Shown piece after piece: positions 20,311 to 31,739 of a stretch of DNA of 64,000 nucleotides; positions within the stretch are counted from its first letter, which is position 1, and each line of letters opens with the position of its first letter. The translations under genes were made by a program, and so were the position numbers. A model generated the notes under the pieces. It was given only the letters and a program-made list of their open reading frames with translations, had not been told where the DNA came from and searched no databases. The DNA comes from Zizania palustris (taxonomy: Eukaryota > Streptophyta > Magnoliopsida > Poales > Poaceae): the NCBI GenBank assembly GCA_019279435.1, contig JAAALK010000082.1, positions 82,742,989-82,806,988 of the forward strand, written 5' to 3'.

Positions 20311-21069
20311 TTAGCTAAAGTGTGGGGAAAAAGTATTAATCTTGTCGGACAAGTTAGATATGAAGCGGCACAAATAATTTACCTTGCCTAGCAACTTTTG
20401 CAGATCTCTCTTGCAAGTTGGCGATTCAAAGTTCTTAATCTTCTCAAGCCTCTTAGGATCAATCTCAATACCTCTTTCATGAATCATGAATCCTAGGAAC
20501 TTGCCCGCCGACACGCCAAAAGCACACTTGAGTAGGTTTATTTTTAAGCCATACCGATGCATTCTTTCAAAAGCAACTCTCAAATCAGCTAAATGGTTTC
20601 CCATAGCATCCGATTTGACTACAACATCATCTAGGTAGACCTCTAGCATAACTCCTAGCAAGTCATGAAAGATCATGTTCATAGCACATTGATATGTAGC
20701 GCCAGCATTCTTTAAACCAAAAGTCATCACAACCCACTCAAATAAGCCGACAAAACTAGAGCATCGAAAGGCCATTTTATAAACGTCCTGTTCGGCCATA
20801 AAGATCTGATTATAACTAGTGTTGACATCAAGAAAACTTAGTACCTTGTGTCCTGAAGCATCGTTGATCAATATGTCGGCTATCGGCATGGGGTACTCGT
20901 CCTTCAGAGTGGCCTTTTTCAAATCCCTAAAATATATGCACACACGAATATTGCCACTCCATTTCTTCTCTACAGGCACAATGTTAGCAACCCATGCAGC
21001 ATACCTGCACATCCTAATAAACTCAACCTTTAATAGCCGTTCTATCTCCTCTTTAACCCGATCACACAC
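20311..21069 (-). pseudogene. pol: Reverse transcriptase of GY-D
   Basis: Gypsy RT with FLDVNTSYNQI, MTFGLKNAGATYQ and the catalytic box as YLDD (other copies have YMDD). Followed by FLGFMIHERGIEIDP. The core is open for 252 codons but RNase H is no longer joined to it in frame. Confidence 0.8.
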
Positions 21070-21727
21070 AACCGAATTAAAGCGATGAGGGGGCTATTTA
21101 TAAGGCCTAAACCCGAGTTTAATAGGTAGCTGATGCTCCATGAGCTCACGGCTAAGTCCGGGCATCTCACTGTACTCCCATGCAAAACAATTGACATACG
21201 AACAAAGCAATTTTATTACCTCAACCTTTTCATTAGCCTGCAAATTTTGATTTACAAAAGTAGGCCTTGGAATACTACCATCGCCTATATCTACCTCTTC
21301 TAGAGGGTCGGCCGATGCAAAACCTTGATCTAACTTTCTACTTCACTAAAATATTCAATGGCTTTGGCAATACCGTCTTTAGAAGACCAATATTGCTCTA
21401 CACGAGACTTTAGCCAATCAAGATTACTCTTACTAGACATGACAACTAATTTAGAGACAACCGAGCTACACCAGCCGACTTTACAGACACTGGAACAAAG
21501 CGTCCCTCATACATGCTAACAAAGTCATAATCTGAGAGATCTCTACCTGACAAGCATTCTACCTTATCGTGGACGACGTCAACAAACACATCGGCCAAGG
21601 CAACCTGGGCCGAAGTTTCAGAGGGTACGACCTCTACATCATCGCCGTCCCACTAAATTAAACACTGATGCAAGGTAGAAGGAATGCAACAATTGGCATG
21701 GATCCAATCACGCCCAAGTAATACACT

Positions 21728-22360
21728 TTAATTGCCTTGCACATCGACGATAATGAACGCCATCGGCAACGTCTTGTTGCCCACCGTCAGCTCCAAAGAA
21801 AGTACGTCATTGTCCTTGGAGCTCTCGCCATTGAAGCGATTGAGCGTCAAGTTAGTCTTCATTAGGTCATCTTCACTTCTGCTGAGCTTCTTCAACAGAG
21901 AGTACGACATCAGGTTGATGGTGGTGCCTCCGTTCGCAAGCATCCTTGAGATTGGCTTCCCATCGATGTATCCCTTGACATATAGGGGCTTCTTATGACG
22001 AGCCGTATCCTCGAGCTTCTTGAAAATGGCCTCCCATGGGTCGAGGCTCAATTGAGTGACCTCGACCTCGTCTTGTGGAAGAGAAAACTCAGCGGGAAGC
22101 ATGACGACATTTACGTCCATCGCTTGAGGAGAGGGTCTCTCAGAGATGGGCGTGTAGTCATCATCCATCAGATCATCCTCGTCGTCACTTGGAGTAGGAG
22201 CCGAGTTGTCTACGGCAACTAGCTTGGGCTTCCAAACCTGCTTCGTCACTGGTCGGGGATGGATCTCCTCGAAAACAGTGTCCCGCTCGTCCTCAGACTT
22301 CTTCTCGCTCATCTCTTGGGATCGAAGATGTTGTAGCCCCCTCTTTTGCGATTTAGTCAT
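21728..22360 (-). pseudogene. gag C-terminus and protease of GY-D
   Basis: ATG at 22360 begins a Lys/Glu-rich gag tail, followed by a retropepsin-like domain reading GKPISRMLANGGTTINLMS. The catalytic Asp is Asn (LAN for LVD), a G-to-A change on the coding strand. Upstream (22361-22749) decayed gag spacer contains the words GGTCAGACC and GGTCTGACC. No other gene in that stretch. Confidence 0.65.
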
Positions 22361-22749
22361 ACTTAGGGTGCCTATGAAGGCTACGACTTCATGCTAGGGG
22401 TGAAAAATTTACTCCTAGAATTCTTAGACGAATGGGAAGCACCCGGATCGGCTTCCACATTTTTGCATTTAGCAAAATTCTACTCCTGTACCCTATCAGT
22501 CGGACCAGCCCTATTGGGTCGGTTTGACTGGGCTCTGTATGTCGGACCAGCCATGGGGGATCGGTTGGACCGACTTTTGTCGGTGGACTGAAAACGATCA
22601 GTCAGACCGGCCACTGTAGGCCGGTCAGACCGAGGTATTGAGGGCGGTCTGACCAGCCCTATGGCCATGGTCAGACCGACTGGTCCCTACTCGGCCGCCT
22701 TCTGTGGCTTGCCTCCGTCTTGCTCTGAGGGGGTTCCCTTAGGGATTGG

Positions 22750-23529
22750 TGTTGGGGAATAGAGGAGCTACGCTAGCCGACAAATTCAAAATTTCCGCCC
22801 TATGGCCCTAGGCTCATGCGCGTGTGAGATCATAGATCGGTACCTTCTAGCACTTGACGCGCTAGGTGCAGCGGAAGAAGAGGTTGATGAAGTGCGTCAA
22901 GCCTATCCTCGCTTTGTTTCGGCCGTTCCTCACCGATCCGATCGATGAAGAAGTTGCCTTCCTCATGATGATGGCCACGAGTGTCACTTATGGAGCAATG
23001 CCTCCACGGAGTCCACACATACCAGGATGGAGTTCCTCCCACGACAGCATGCAAGCACCGCACGTGAGAGACGGGAAATCCTTGATCTCAACGTTTAAGA
23101 TCAAGAAAGGGAGGAGAGGACTCTTGGGTGTCTAGGTCTAATCTAGGCTTATTCCCTTGTCCCAAGACCTCCTCCTCCTCTTCTTATATAGGGCTGAAAG
23201 CCCCTTGAGTCATGCACATCAAAACTTCCGATCCTGGATCAGAACTTCCGACAAGGTATTTTTCAATTCTCCAAATTCAGCACGACACACAACATATCCA
23301 ATCTATTTTCGCCCACCTCGAAACTTTCGATACCATATCGGAACTTCCGATCAGTACAAAAATTCCCCGATTCCGAATCGGAACTTCTGGATCGTCGGAA
23401 CTTCCGATACCATATCGGAACTTCCGAAGCAATAATTGCTCTCTGTATCGAGACCAAAAATTAACTGGAACTTCCGATACTTACTATCGGAACATCCGAT
23501 CCATTTAATTTTCTTGGGCATAACCTTCA
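22750..23529 (-). repeat. 3' LTR of CO-C (780 bp)
   Basis: Plus-strand limits TGTTGGGGAATAG and GGGCATAACCTTCA, so TG...CA in minus orientation, with a polypurine tract next to it. At 23215-23510 a 15 bp palindrome, ATCGGAACTTCCGAT, and shortened forms of it recur about seven times. Confidence 0.8.
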
Positions 23530-23530
23530 A

Positions 23531-23541
23531 TCTCCCACTTG
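23531..23541 (-). other. Polypurine tract of CO-C
   Basis: Minus strand CAAGTGGGAGA, the usual copia form, one base from the LTR. Confidence 0.75.
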
Positions 23542-24443
23542 CACAAGAACCAATTCTTTGCATGTTTAAATCCATCCCCTTAAGCGTGTGACCCGATAGG
23601 TTCATACACTAACGGTTGTTCACCGAAAACCGTTTCTGATTTACTAATCAATAGCGGTACCTAGCAGCACATATTGACCCCCGAAAGCGTACAAAATCAA
23701 ATTTTCATGAACCTTGATATACTCATGCACTAGTCCCTTTACCACACGCCGTCAGTCAAGCTCAAGGCGATATACATGCCACCCTTGTTGGTTAGCTCGA
23801 CATTTCACTCGATCAAGCATTGGATTCTAATCATGACTAACTCCTTAGTCATAGTGGCATGACCATGCACTTTTCCAATCCAATACCTGGAGGGGCCCAG
23901 AGACGACTCTCCCGTTATTAGGAGGGGTAAATTCCATCTTGACTGCTCATATCCCAAGACATGTTTCACAACACACCTGAAAACAACCCTTATTACTACC
24001 CTTTTACGGAATAGCGTTAGGAAGCATCTAAGTGTGTCACTACGTATTCTAGAATCAAATGATGATCTCAGGTCTAAGGACTCTGCAGGTACACCATTTG
24101 AAATGACAACTGTTGGTACATAACAATCTCAGCAGTATCTCAAGTCGGTCTGTCCAACACCATGTTCACCAACATGTGTCCACATCACTGATTTGGCATC
24201 TCTATGTCTATGATCTGTGAAACACAATCATCAATCAGTCGGATGTGCTAATCCATGTATCATCACTGTCCCACATGATGACAAGATTAGGGACCCTTTT
24301 GAACAACATCATAAAGCAAAAAGTTTCACATAACAATTCATACTCATTAATTAAATGCAAACGATATTTATTCAAGGAACAAGATAACAATTATCCTCAT
24401 ACATTACCATAGACTATACTAGCATCTTACACAAACACATGAC
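23542..24443 (-). other. 3' untranslated region of CO-C
   Basis: About 0.9 kb between the pol stop and the polypurine tract. Stops in all frames; nothing else recognised. Long 3' regions are normal in this copia type. Confidence 0.6.
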
Positions 24444-25650
24444 TCACTCACGCAAGTATCTAATACCTATGGAGCTCATATGTGCCTCATGCTTGGGCTG
24501 TGGAAGAGGCTTCGTCAACGGATCCACCATGTTCAAATTTGTGTGCACCTTGCAAATCTTCACATCACCTCTCTCAATGATCTCGCGGATCAGGTGATAT
24601 CACTGAAGTATATGTTTGGATTTCTGGTACGACCTAGGCTCCTTGGCTTGCGCAATGGCACTACTATTATCACAATAGAGGTCCACTAGACTGCACACAC
24701 TAGGAACAACACTCAGCTCAGAAACAAACTTCCTGATCCAAATGGCCTCCTTCACCACTTCCGAAGCAGAGATATACTCAGCTTCCATTATAGAATCGGC
24801 CACCGTCTCTTGCTTGGAACTCTTCCAACTCACTGCGCCTCCATTGAGGCAGAACACAAAACCAGATTGCGATCGAGAATCATCTTTATCGGTCTGAAAG
24901 CTAGCATCCGTGTAACCACTTACAACGAGCTCCTCTTCACCACCATATACCAGGAACATTTCCTCAGTCCTTCTCAAGTACTTGAGGATACTCTTTACTA
25001 CATCCCAGTGACTTTCACCCGGGTTTGATTGGTACTTGCTCATAACACTTAGAGCATATGACACATCTTGACGTGTACACAATATGGCATACATGATGGA
25101 TCCAATTGCGGAGGCATACAAGATCACACTCATCTTCTCTAGCTTATCAGGTGTCACAACACACTAAGTCTTACTAAGAGAAATACCATGTGACATTGGT
25201 AGAAAACCCTTCATGGAATTTTGCTTTTTGAATAGTTTCAAAACCATGTCAATGTACATACTTTGGATTAATCCAATTAACCGTTTTGATCCATCTCTAT
25301 AGATCTTTATGCCCAGAATGTATGTTGCCTCTCCAAGATCTTTCATCGAAAAACTATTTTTCAGTGAATTCTTGACAGCATTTAACAAAGGAATGTCATT
25401 TCCGATCAACAATATGTCATCCACATATAGGATCAAAAACACAAGGGAGCTCCCACTAGCCTTTTTGTAAACACAAGGCTCTTCTTCATTCTTGATGAAG
25501 CCAAATCCTTTGACTACCTCATCAAAACAAAGATTCCAACTCCGAGAAGCTTGCTTTAATCCATAAATGGACTTTAGCAACTTACAAACCTTCCCAGCAA
25601 TCCCCGGACCGTCAAGACCTTCAAGCTATGTCATGTATACATCGTCACTT
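24444..25650 (-). pseudogene. pol: RT and RNase H of CO-C pol (broken, 5' part lost)
   Basis: Copia RT with LLKSIYGLKQASRSWN and the catalytic YVDDILLIGND, then the connection ILGIKIYRD. RNase H follows: GYTDASFQTD, SQSGFVFCLNGGAVSW, EAEYISASE and LYCDNSSAIA. A TAG/TAA between 25157 and 25164 splits the two open parts. A TGA at 24600, in place of Arg in KHILRRYH, is followed in frame by YHLIREIIERGDVKI and PLTKPL until the true stop at 24444. GY-B is inserted at 25658, within the segment before EGLDGPGIAGKV. Confidence 0.85.
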
Positions 25651-25657
25651 AGGTTTC

Positions 25658-26152
25658 TGTTGGAGGAAAATACTTCATCCCCAGGATCTTCAAGGTTATA
25701 AGACAAAGACAATTCACCAGACCGAAGTCCAAGACTTGTCTCTGGCCTGGCGTAGGATTAAGTCCGTGAGATCCATCTAGACTCCCGTTCAAAGATACAC
25801 TTCGAAGGCTCAATCTCCACAGTAGACAACTACCAGCAAGGACAGAAGACTTATCTTCTTTCTGATTAGATTAGTCTTTTACCATTTTAGCCCTATTAGG
25901 GATACCAAAATAGTTTCCACTATGTCGGTTGTAACTGAGGGGTAGAAAGGTCTTTTCCTTAAAGTTTTTACCTATAAATACCCCCATTCTCACCCTGTAG
26001 TAGGTATCGAATATTCAGATATTCAATACACAACTTCGAACTACTTCGAGCTATTATCTAATACGGAGGCTTGAGATAGTCCGCTTCACAAACTCTTTGT
26101 TTGTTAGTTATTAATCTTAGAGAACCTGTTAGCATAATCTTTTACGCCAATA
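25658..26152 (+). repeat. 5' LTR of GY-B (495 bp)
   Basis: Starts TGTTGGAGGAAAATA, ends TTTACGCCAATA, where the other copies end CCAACA (a C-to-T change in the terminal CA). TATAAATA at 25973-25980 is the likely promoter. Length equals the GY-F and GY-H LTRs. Confidence 0.9.
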
Positions 26153-26154
26153 GT

Positions 26155-26172
26155 TGGCGCCGTCCGTGGGGA
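26155..26172 (+). other. Primer-binding site of GY-B
   Basis: TGGCGCCGTCCGTGGGGA two bases after the LTR, identical to GY-F. Confidence 0.7.
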
Positions 26173-26358
26173 ACTTAGTTCTAAAAGCTAGTTCTTTGCC
26201 GCTGACTGCACTTCGAAGAGCACTTGTAGAAGGAGTTTTGGAGTCTAAAGATTCCGCGCACCCTTCACTAAGGGGCTTCCAGGTGTAGTTCGAAGGCCTT
26301 TTCTCACCTTCCCAAATCATTTGAAGTCTTCAGTCTTCGGATCTTAACTCCATAAGCT

Positions 26359-27480
26359 ATGCCTCCCAAGCAGATCCTAGCGATTGATCCTCCCCGAAGG
26401 TCCCCTCAGACCAACGGTGCAGGACCCTCAGTCATTCCACAAACTCCCGAAGTGGTCATCAGACCTCAAGCACCCAGAGTACCCCGAGAAGCTCCCTCGG
26501 TGCTTTGAACTGATTATCCCAGTTCTCAAGACCCGGAGGTCCCCTTCAGAGGAAGCGAAGACCTTCCTGAGGATGCTGCTACCTAGGTAGCGCGACTTCA
26601 GGAGGAAGTAGCAAGGTGGAGGCAAGAGACTACATATAGGCTTCGCCCTCAAGCTTTCACTCTTGCTTTGGAGGTGCCTCAAGACGACGGTCATGATTAT
26701 CCCAAAGCTCTTCGAGTCCCAGAGGATGCCGAGAATGCATCCTTCGACGACGAATCTCCACTCATCTGGACTTGCAGAAAGTGCCTTTTGACCCTAGGTT
26801 CAAAGCCTCGAAGTTGCACAAATACTCTGGTGGGTCCGACCCACGAGAGTTCTCTCGTTCTTATGCCCTGGCGATAGAAGCCAGTGGAGGGGTGCGGAAC
26901 ACAATGGCGAAGTGCTTCCCCCTCGCTTTATAAGGTGTGGCTCTTCGATAGTTCTGGTTTCTAAAGCCAAGATCAATCAGGTCATGGGAGCAACTGAAGA
27001 GGAAGTTCGTAAGTAACTTCCACGGTACGTTCGTAGCCCCAATGTCTATGGGAAGCTTGTTCCAAGTGAAGCAGCAAGTAGGGGAGACCCTTCAGGAGTA
27101 CTTTACACGCTTCGCCCACACAGTTGATGGCATACTTCGAACAGTATGCCAAGGCAGAAGAAGGCTGCCTCCAAAGAATTGTGGTGCCTGCACTAGTCCT
27201 TCGAGAAGTGAAGACAGAGCTAGAAGTCTTGACTCCTCCGCAAGCCCCCCTTGATAATTGCTTCAATGATCATAGAAGGGGAAAGAAGCACTTCCGCTCC
27301 GAGGTATTAAATATTGCACCCTCTACCCCGAAGATGCCTTTCAACTTTCAACAGACGCAAGGTAACAAGGCTAGTACCTCGAAGCCTCAAGAGAAGATGG
27401 CTAGCAGGCGCCAGACTTTTTCTATTGTGTACATGGCGAAAAAACAAGTGATGACACAAAAGATTGTAAGTCCGTATTGA
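26359..27480 (+). pseudogene. gag: gag of GY-B (heavily decayed)
   Basis: Begins ATG CCT CCC AAG like GY-F gag. Short pieces of the domain can be followed across stops and frame changes: SQDPE, VARWRQE, ASFDDESPL, AKCFPLAL, FHGTFVAP, VKQQVGETLQEYFTRFAH. About 40 residues of the domain after the FAH motif, present in GY-E, are missing near 27120. Much more damaged than the pol of the same element. Confidence 0.75.
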
Positions 27481-27668
27481 CCCTTCGGGGTGAGTATTTA
27501 GGGTGAAGCTTAGGGCAAGGTTCTTCAGATCGGGCACCTCCAGTAGTGTGTTCGGAGCCTATGCAGGCTGTGGCTCAGGCCAGCCATCCTGAAGCACCAA
27601 TGCAACTCCCGGTGGCCAACATTATGCCACCACCGAAGTAGGAGGATCCCCAAGACTGCGGCAAGCGG

Positions 27669-28292
27669 GTGGTCCTGCCTATCTCTAGAGGAGGGACCCT
27701 CGGTAACATGTCAAAGAGGCAGTGGAGGGACTATGTCCATGAAGTAGGACACATAGGGACCTCGAGCTCGGCTGCAAAAATGCCCGAGTGGTCCCATGCA
27801 CCTATTTCTTTTACTGCCCACGATGCTGAAGGGGTGAAATTCCCCCATGCTGACCACCTTGTTGTTTCAGCTGATATAGCAGGAGTTGAAGTCCGAAGGA
27901 TATTGGTGGACGGTGGAAGCTCCACAGATATACTCTTCGTCCAGGCCTTCGACCAGATGTGCATTCCCCGAAGATACCTACTCCCGGAAGCTCGCCCACT
28001 CCAAGGTTTCGTAGGTCCTCTCGATGCCCTCAGTGAGATAGGTCTCGAGGTTGCCTTCGGAGAGGGGCCGCTAGCTAGGGTTGAGGAGGTTATCTCCGAT
28101 GTCGTCGACGCCCTATACACCTACAATGCAATCTTCAGGAGGGGAGTGCTAAACCAATTTAGAGCCGTAGCACATCATAACTATTTGTGTCTCAAGATGC
28201 CCACGCAAGGTGGAGTTCTCACTATTTTAGGAGACGAAGCTGCAGCCCAGAGAGCGGAGTATGGCAATGGTCCACCTCTGGACCCTCGATAG
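27669..28292 (+). pseudogene. pol: Protease of GY-B pol
   Basis: VLPISRGGTLGNMSK lead, then the catalytic loop ILVDGGSSTDILF, intact, matching GY-E protease closely. TAG at 28290 (after LDPR) ends the open piece; RT follows at once in the same frame. Confidence 0.85.
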
Positions 28293-29400
28293 GTGAATAG
28301 TGTGCTGGAGCACTCGGAGGAAGCTTCGGGGTCCTCATACCCCTCGAAGGGCCCTTCCTTAAAGCCAAGCCTAGAAGGTGATGTGATCACGAAGATGATC
28401 CTAAAAGATGGCAAGGAATATCCAATCCAATTCGGCAAGGGGCTACCTTCGGAAATATCTGCTTCGCTAGAGGAAATAGTTAAAGAAAACTTAGATATCT
28501 TCGTGTGGACCGATGAAGATATCCCCGGAGTTGACCGGAGCATCATCGAGCACAGTTTACTTGTCAACCTGAAGGCTCGGCCAGTGCGCCAGGGGCTCCA
28601 GAATTTGTCAACTAAAAGGGTAGACCTCGCCAAGGTGGAGGTGGAGAAATTGCTGAGGGCTGGAATTATCAAGGAAGTAGCCCACACGGAGTGGTTGGCC
28701 AACCCCGTTTTTGTCAAGAAAAAGGGCTACGCCAAGTGGCACATGTGCATCGACTTCATGTCACTAAATAAAGCATGCCCACGAGACCCCTACCCTATGC
28801 CCTGTATCGATCAGCTTGTGGATTCTACGGCTGGCTCCAAACTCCTAAGCTTCTTGGACGCATACTACGATTATCATCAAGTTTGGCTAAAGCGCGAAGA
28901 CGAAGCCAAGACGAGTTTCATAACTCCTTCTGGAGTATTTTTTTATGTTCGAATGCCTTTTGGCTTGCGGAATGTTGGGGCTACTTTTTCACGTCTTATT
29001 GCTAAAGATCTAGGTCACCAGATAGGCCGAAATGTCAAAGCCTAAATGGATGACATTGTAATAAAAAGTGCTGTAAAGCACCATCATAGTCTAGACTTAG
29101 TAGAGACTTTTGAGAGCCTCTAAGCATGTGGAGTTCGCCTCAACCCTGAAAAATGTATATTCAGGGCGCAAGCAGGAAAATTGCTAGGGTACTTAGTTTC
29201 GAGTAGAGGAATCGAAGCTAGCCCGATGCAGATAAGTGCACTGCAAAGAATGGCTCACCAGAAAAGTTAAAGCAAGTCCAGAAGCTAATAGGACGGCTCG
29301 CAGCCCTCAGCAGATTCCTAGCCAGATCAGTAGAGTGAAGCCTCTCGATATTTAAAGCCCTAAAGGGGTCCGAGAGTTTCAAATGGACGCCGGAGTGCCA
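28293..29400 (+). pseudogene. pol: Reverse transcriptase of GY-B pol
   Basis: RT with LLRAGIIKEV, FLDAYYDYHQV (Ser-Gly of GY-E changed to Tyr-Asp) and MPFGLRNVGATF. The Tyr of the YMDD box is a TAA stop at 29043, so the polymerase is dead exactly at its active site. A one-base loss near 29258 and further stops follow. Confidence 0.85.
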
Positions 29401-29452
29401 GAAAAGCTTTGACGGTATTAAATATTATCTCAAGATCCTATCAACACTTACT

Positions 29453-30370
29453 GTGCCCCTCCCAGAAGAAACTCTACTTCTTTATCTTGCAGCAAAGGGC
29501 TCCGTAGTAAGTGCAGTGCTGGTCAGGGAAATAGAGCTTAAAGGAAAACTAGTGCAGAACCCAGTATACTTCATCTCAAAAGCTTTGTCTGGAGAAAAGA
29601 CAAGATACTCCGAGCTCAAAAAAATTGTTTATGCTTTGGTAATGGCCTTGCGGAAGCTAAGGCATTACTTCTTAGCGCACAATCTTATTGTCCCTACCTT
29701 ATATCCCCTTGGTGATATGCTTCAGAGCAAAGACTCCATAGGTAGGATCGGAAAATGGGTTGTCGAGCTAGCCCCCTTCGGTATTTCCTTCACGGCAAGA
29801 ACAACTATTAAATCCCAAGTCATAGCTGACTTCATGGCTGAGTGGACTCCATTCGCAGTTTGGGCTCCAGAGGAAACTTTCGAAGGTCTGTGGACAATTT
29901 TTTTTGACGGAGCCTTTCAGGCATCTGGTGCCAGAGCTGGAGCTGTAATAATATCACCGTTAGGACAGAAGGCCATGTATTCTGCAAGGCTCAACTTTAA
30001 GACCACCAACAATATTGCAGAATATGAAGGAATCCCGCTAGACCTCCAAAAGGCAAGGGCACTTGGAGCAACAAGAATTATAATAAAAACAGATTCCCAA
30101 GTCATCGCAGGGCATGTTGACAAGAGCTTCCAAGCCAGGAATCCACATCTTGCAAAGTATTTAGAAGAAATTCGCAAGACCGAAGCATTGTTTAAAGGAA
30201 TTTCTATTCAGAGCATCCCTTGAGCAGATAATCAACTTGCAGATATTCTAGCGAAGGCTGCAGCCAGAGCATTGGACGTCCCGGAGGGAGATTTTTATGA
30301 AGAACTCACCAAGCCTACGGTGCATCAACTACCCTCTGCAGAAGTCCTTTGCATTCCAGTCGGCGATTGA
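29453..30370 (+). pseudogene. pol: RNase H region of GY-B pol
   Basis: Connection segment YALVMALRKLRHYF, then RNase H with IFFDGAFQ, NNIAEYEGIPLDL, IIKTDSQVIAGHV and NQLADILAKAA. TGA at 30221 replaces Arg (CGA) and TGA at 30368 replaces the Trp of DWRNPI. All acidic residues remain. Confidence 0.85.
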
Positions 30371-30382
30371 CGGAATCCAATT

Positions 30383-31621
30383 TTGGATGTTTTACAAAAC
30401 AGTGCAGTTTCATTAGAAGGTCCGGATTTTCGAAGACTCCAAGGAAGGGCTCAAAATTATGAGCTTGTCAACGGAATAATTAATAAAGCCAGAGTTTGTT
30501 CTCCCCTACTCTGGTGCATCTCACAACCTGAAGGCCAAGATATACTTCGGGAGATTCACGAAGGCCTATGCAGCAGCCATCTAGCCCCTCGTGCTATATT
30601 GGGAAAGACACTTCGACAGGGGCTCTATTGGCCAACAATTGTAAGAGATGCAGAAGAGTTGGTTCGAACCTACCAAGGGTGCCAGTGGATGGGTAGGCGG
30701 AGCCATCGTCCAATGACACCTTTTCAAGTTATTGCACTGGTATGGCCAATGGTGCGATGGGGAATGGATCTCATCGGCCCTTTTCCAATGGCAAAAGGTA
30801 GCTTGAAGTTTGTGGTGGTAGCAATCGAATATTTTTCTAAATGGGTCGAAGCTGAACCCCTAACTGCTATCACTTCAAGAAATGTACAAAAATTCTTTTG
30901 GCAGAATATCATTTGCAGGTTCGGAGTGCCCAGGGAGTTAACTGTTGATAACGACACTCAATTCAGAGCCGATCCCTTTAAAGAGTTTTGCGAAGGACTG
31001 GGAATCAAGTTATGCTTCGTAGCTGTTCGCCACCCCCAATCCAACGGAGCCGTCGAGCGAGCAAATGGAAATATTCTCTCTGGTTTGAATCGAAGGATTG
31101 TCGGGTTAGCTAAGGGGCTATGGACCGAAGAGCTCCCTAAGATTTTATGGTCCATTCGGACCACTCAAGCTAGGTCCACGGGCTTCACCCCATTTAGGCC
31201 GTTATTTGGAGATGAGGCCATGACTCCTACGGAGCTTAAAGGTGGATCCGTTTGCATAACGGAGCCTGGGAATGATGATGAAAGAAACACTTCGCTGGAC
31301 TTGTCAGAAGAGACAAGGCTTCAAGCTGTCGCCTATCTAACGAAGTACCAAGACCAAACGAAGGCATGGTATGACCCAAAGATAAAAGTGAATGAACTTA
31401 GACCAGGTCATTTGGTGCTGCGAAGTGTAATAGCTCTAGGGAAGCTAGGAAACAAATGGGATGGACCATATATTATCCTATGCTTAGGGCGCCCCGAGTC
31501 GTTTAAGTTAGATAATTTAGAAGGGGAAGAGTTTAAGCATGCATGGCATGCAGAGCACCTTAAACATTATTACGCTGAGGGGCTCCTTGTAATCAATTGT
31601 AAAAGTACCTTTCTAAGTTAA
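30383..31621 (+). CDS. pol: Integrase of GY-B (open, isolated from rest of pol)
   Basis: An unbroken 412-codon frame holds the whole integrase. Zinc finger: IHEGLCSSH and YQGCQW, with the first Cys of the finger changed to Tyr. Core: WGMDLIGPFP, LTVDNDTQF and AVERANG, so D-D-E is complete. GPYI in KWDGPYII near 31460 and the usual end FKHAWHAEHLKHYY. The domain is intact although upstream pol is dead, so its openness is probably chance or age, not function. It matches GY-E integrase along its whole length. Confidence 0.85.
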   Translation: MDVLQNSAVSLEGPDFRRLQGRAQNYELVNGIINKARVCSPLLWCISQPEGQDILREIHEGLCSSHLAPRAILGKTLRQGLYWPTIVRDAEELVRTYQGCQWMGRRSHRPMTPFQVIALVWPMVRWGMDLIGPFPMAKGSLKFVVVAIEYFSKWVEAEPLTAITSRNVQKFFWQNIICRFGVPRELTVDNDTQFRADPFKEFCEGLGIKLCFVAVRHPQSNGAVERANGNILSGLNRRIVGLAKGLWTEELPKILWSIRTTQARSTGFTPFRPLFGDEAMTPTELKGGSVCITEPGNDDERNTSLDLSEETRLQAVAYLTKYQDQTKAWYDPKIKVNELRPGHLVLRSVIALGKLGNKWDGPYIILCLGRPESFKLDNLEGEEFKHAWHAEHLKHYYAEGLLVINCKSTFLS

Positions 31622-31739
31622 ATAAAGATGGAGGTTCCAATTATGCTTACTCTTCAAATATTCCTTACCCTAGGTGGACACATCAGGGGAATGAAGATGC
31701 TTGCGGAGGTAAGCATCTTTCATCGGAACCCAGCAAACG

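Larger units (their letters stand above)
17804..22749 (-). mobile_element. GY-D: decayed minus-strand Ty3/gypsy element (body)
   Basis: Integrase, RNase H, RT and protease remnants occur in the expected order on the minus strand. The 3' untranslated part and LTR continue on the far side of GY-E at 4042-4827. The right side is cut by CO-C at 22750. Short decayed stretches between domains (18979-19417, 19967-20310, 21070-21727) read as pol with stops. It is the oldest element in the main nest, because E and C both sit in it. Confidence 0.8.
22750..25657 (-). mobile_element. CO-C: minus-strand Ty1/copia element, 3' part
   Basis: 3' LTR, polypurine tract, long 3' untranslated region and the RT/RNase H end of pol. 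ATTGG at 22745-22749 is the expected left target duplication. The element is cut in RT by GY-B. Its lineage differs from the SIRE-like elements on the right: RNase H reads YCDNSSAIAQAKEPRS. The rest must lie right of the window. Confidence 0.85.

Noticed and set aside
22866..23508. Short open frames in the CO-C LTR
   Set aside because: They lie wholly in the LTR, overlap each other and consist of reads through the palindrome cluster.
23215..23510. Heat-shock elements in the CO-C LTR (GAA/TTC words)
   Set aside because: The spacing is GAA-C-TTC; heat-shock elements need two bases between GAA and TTC.
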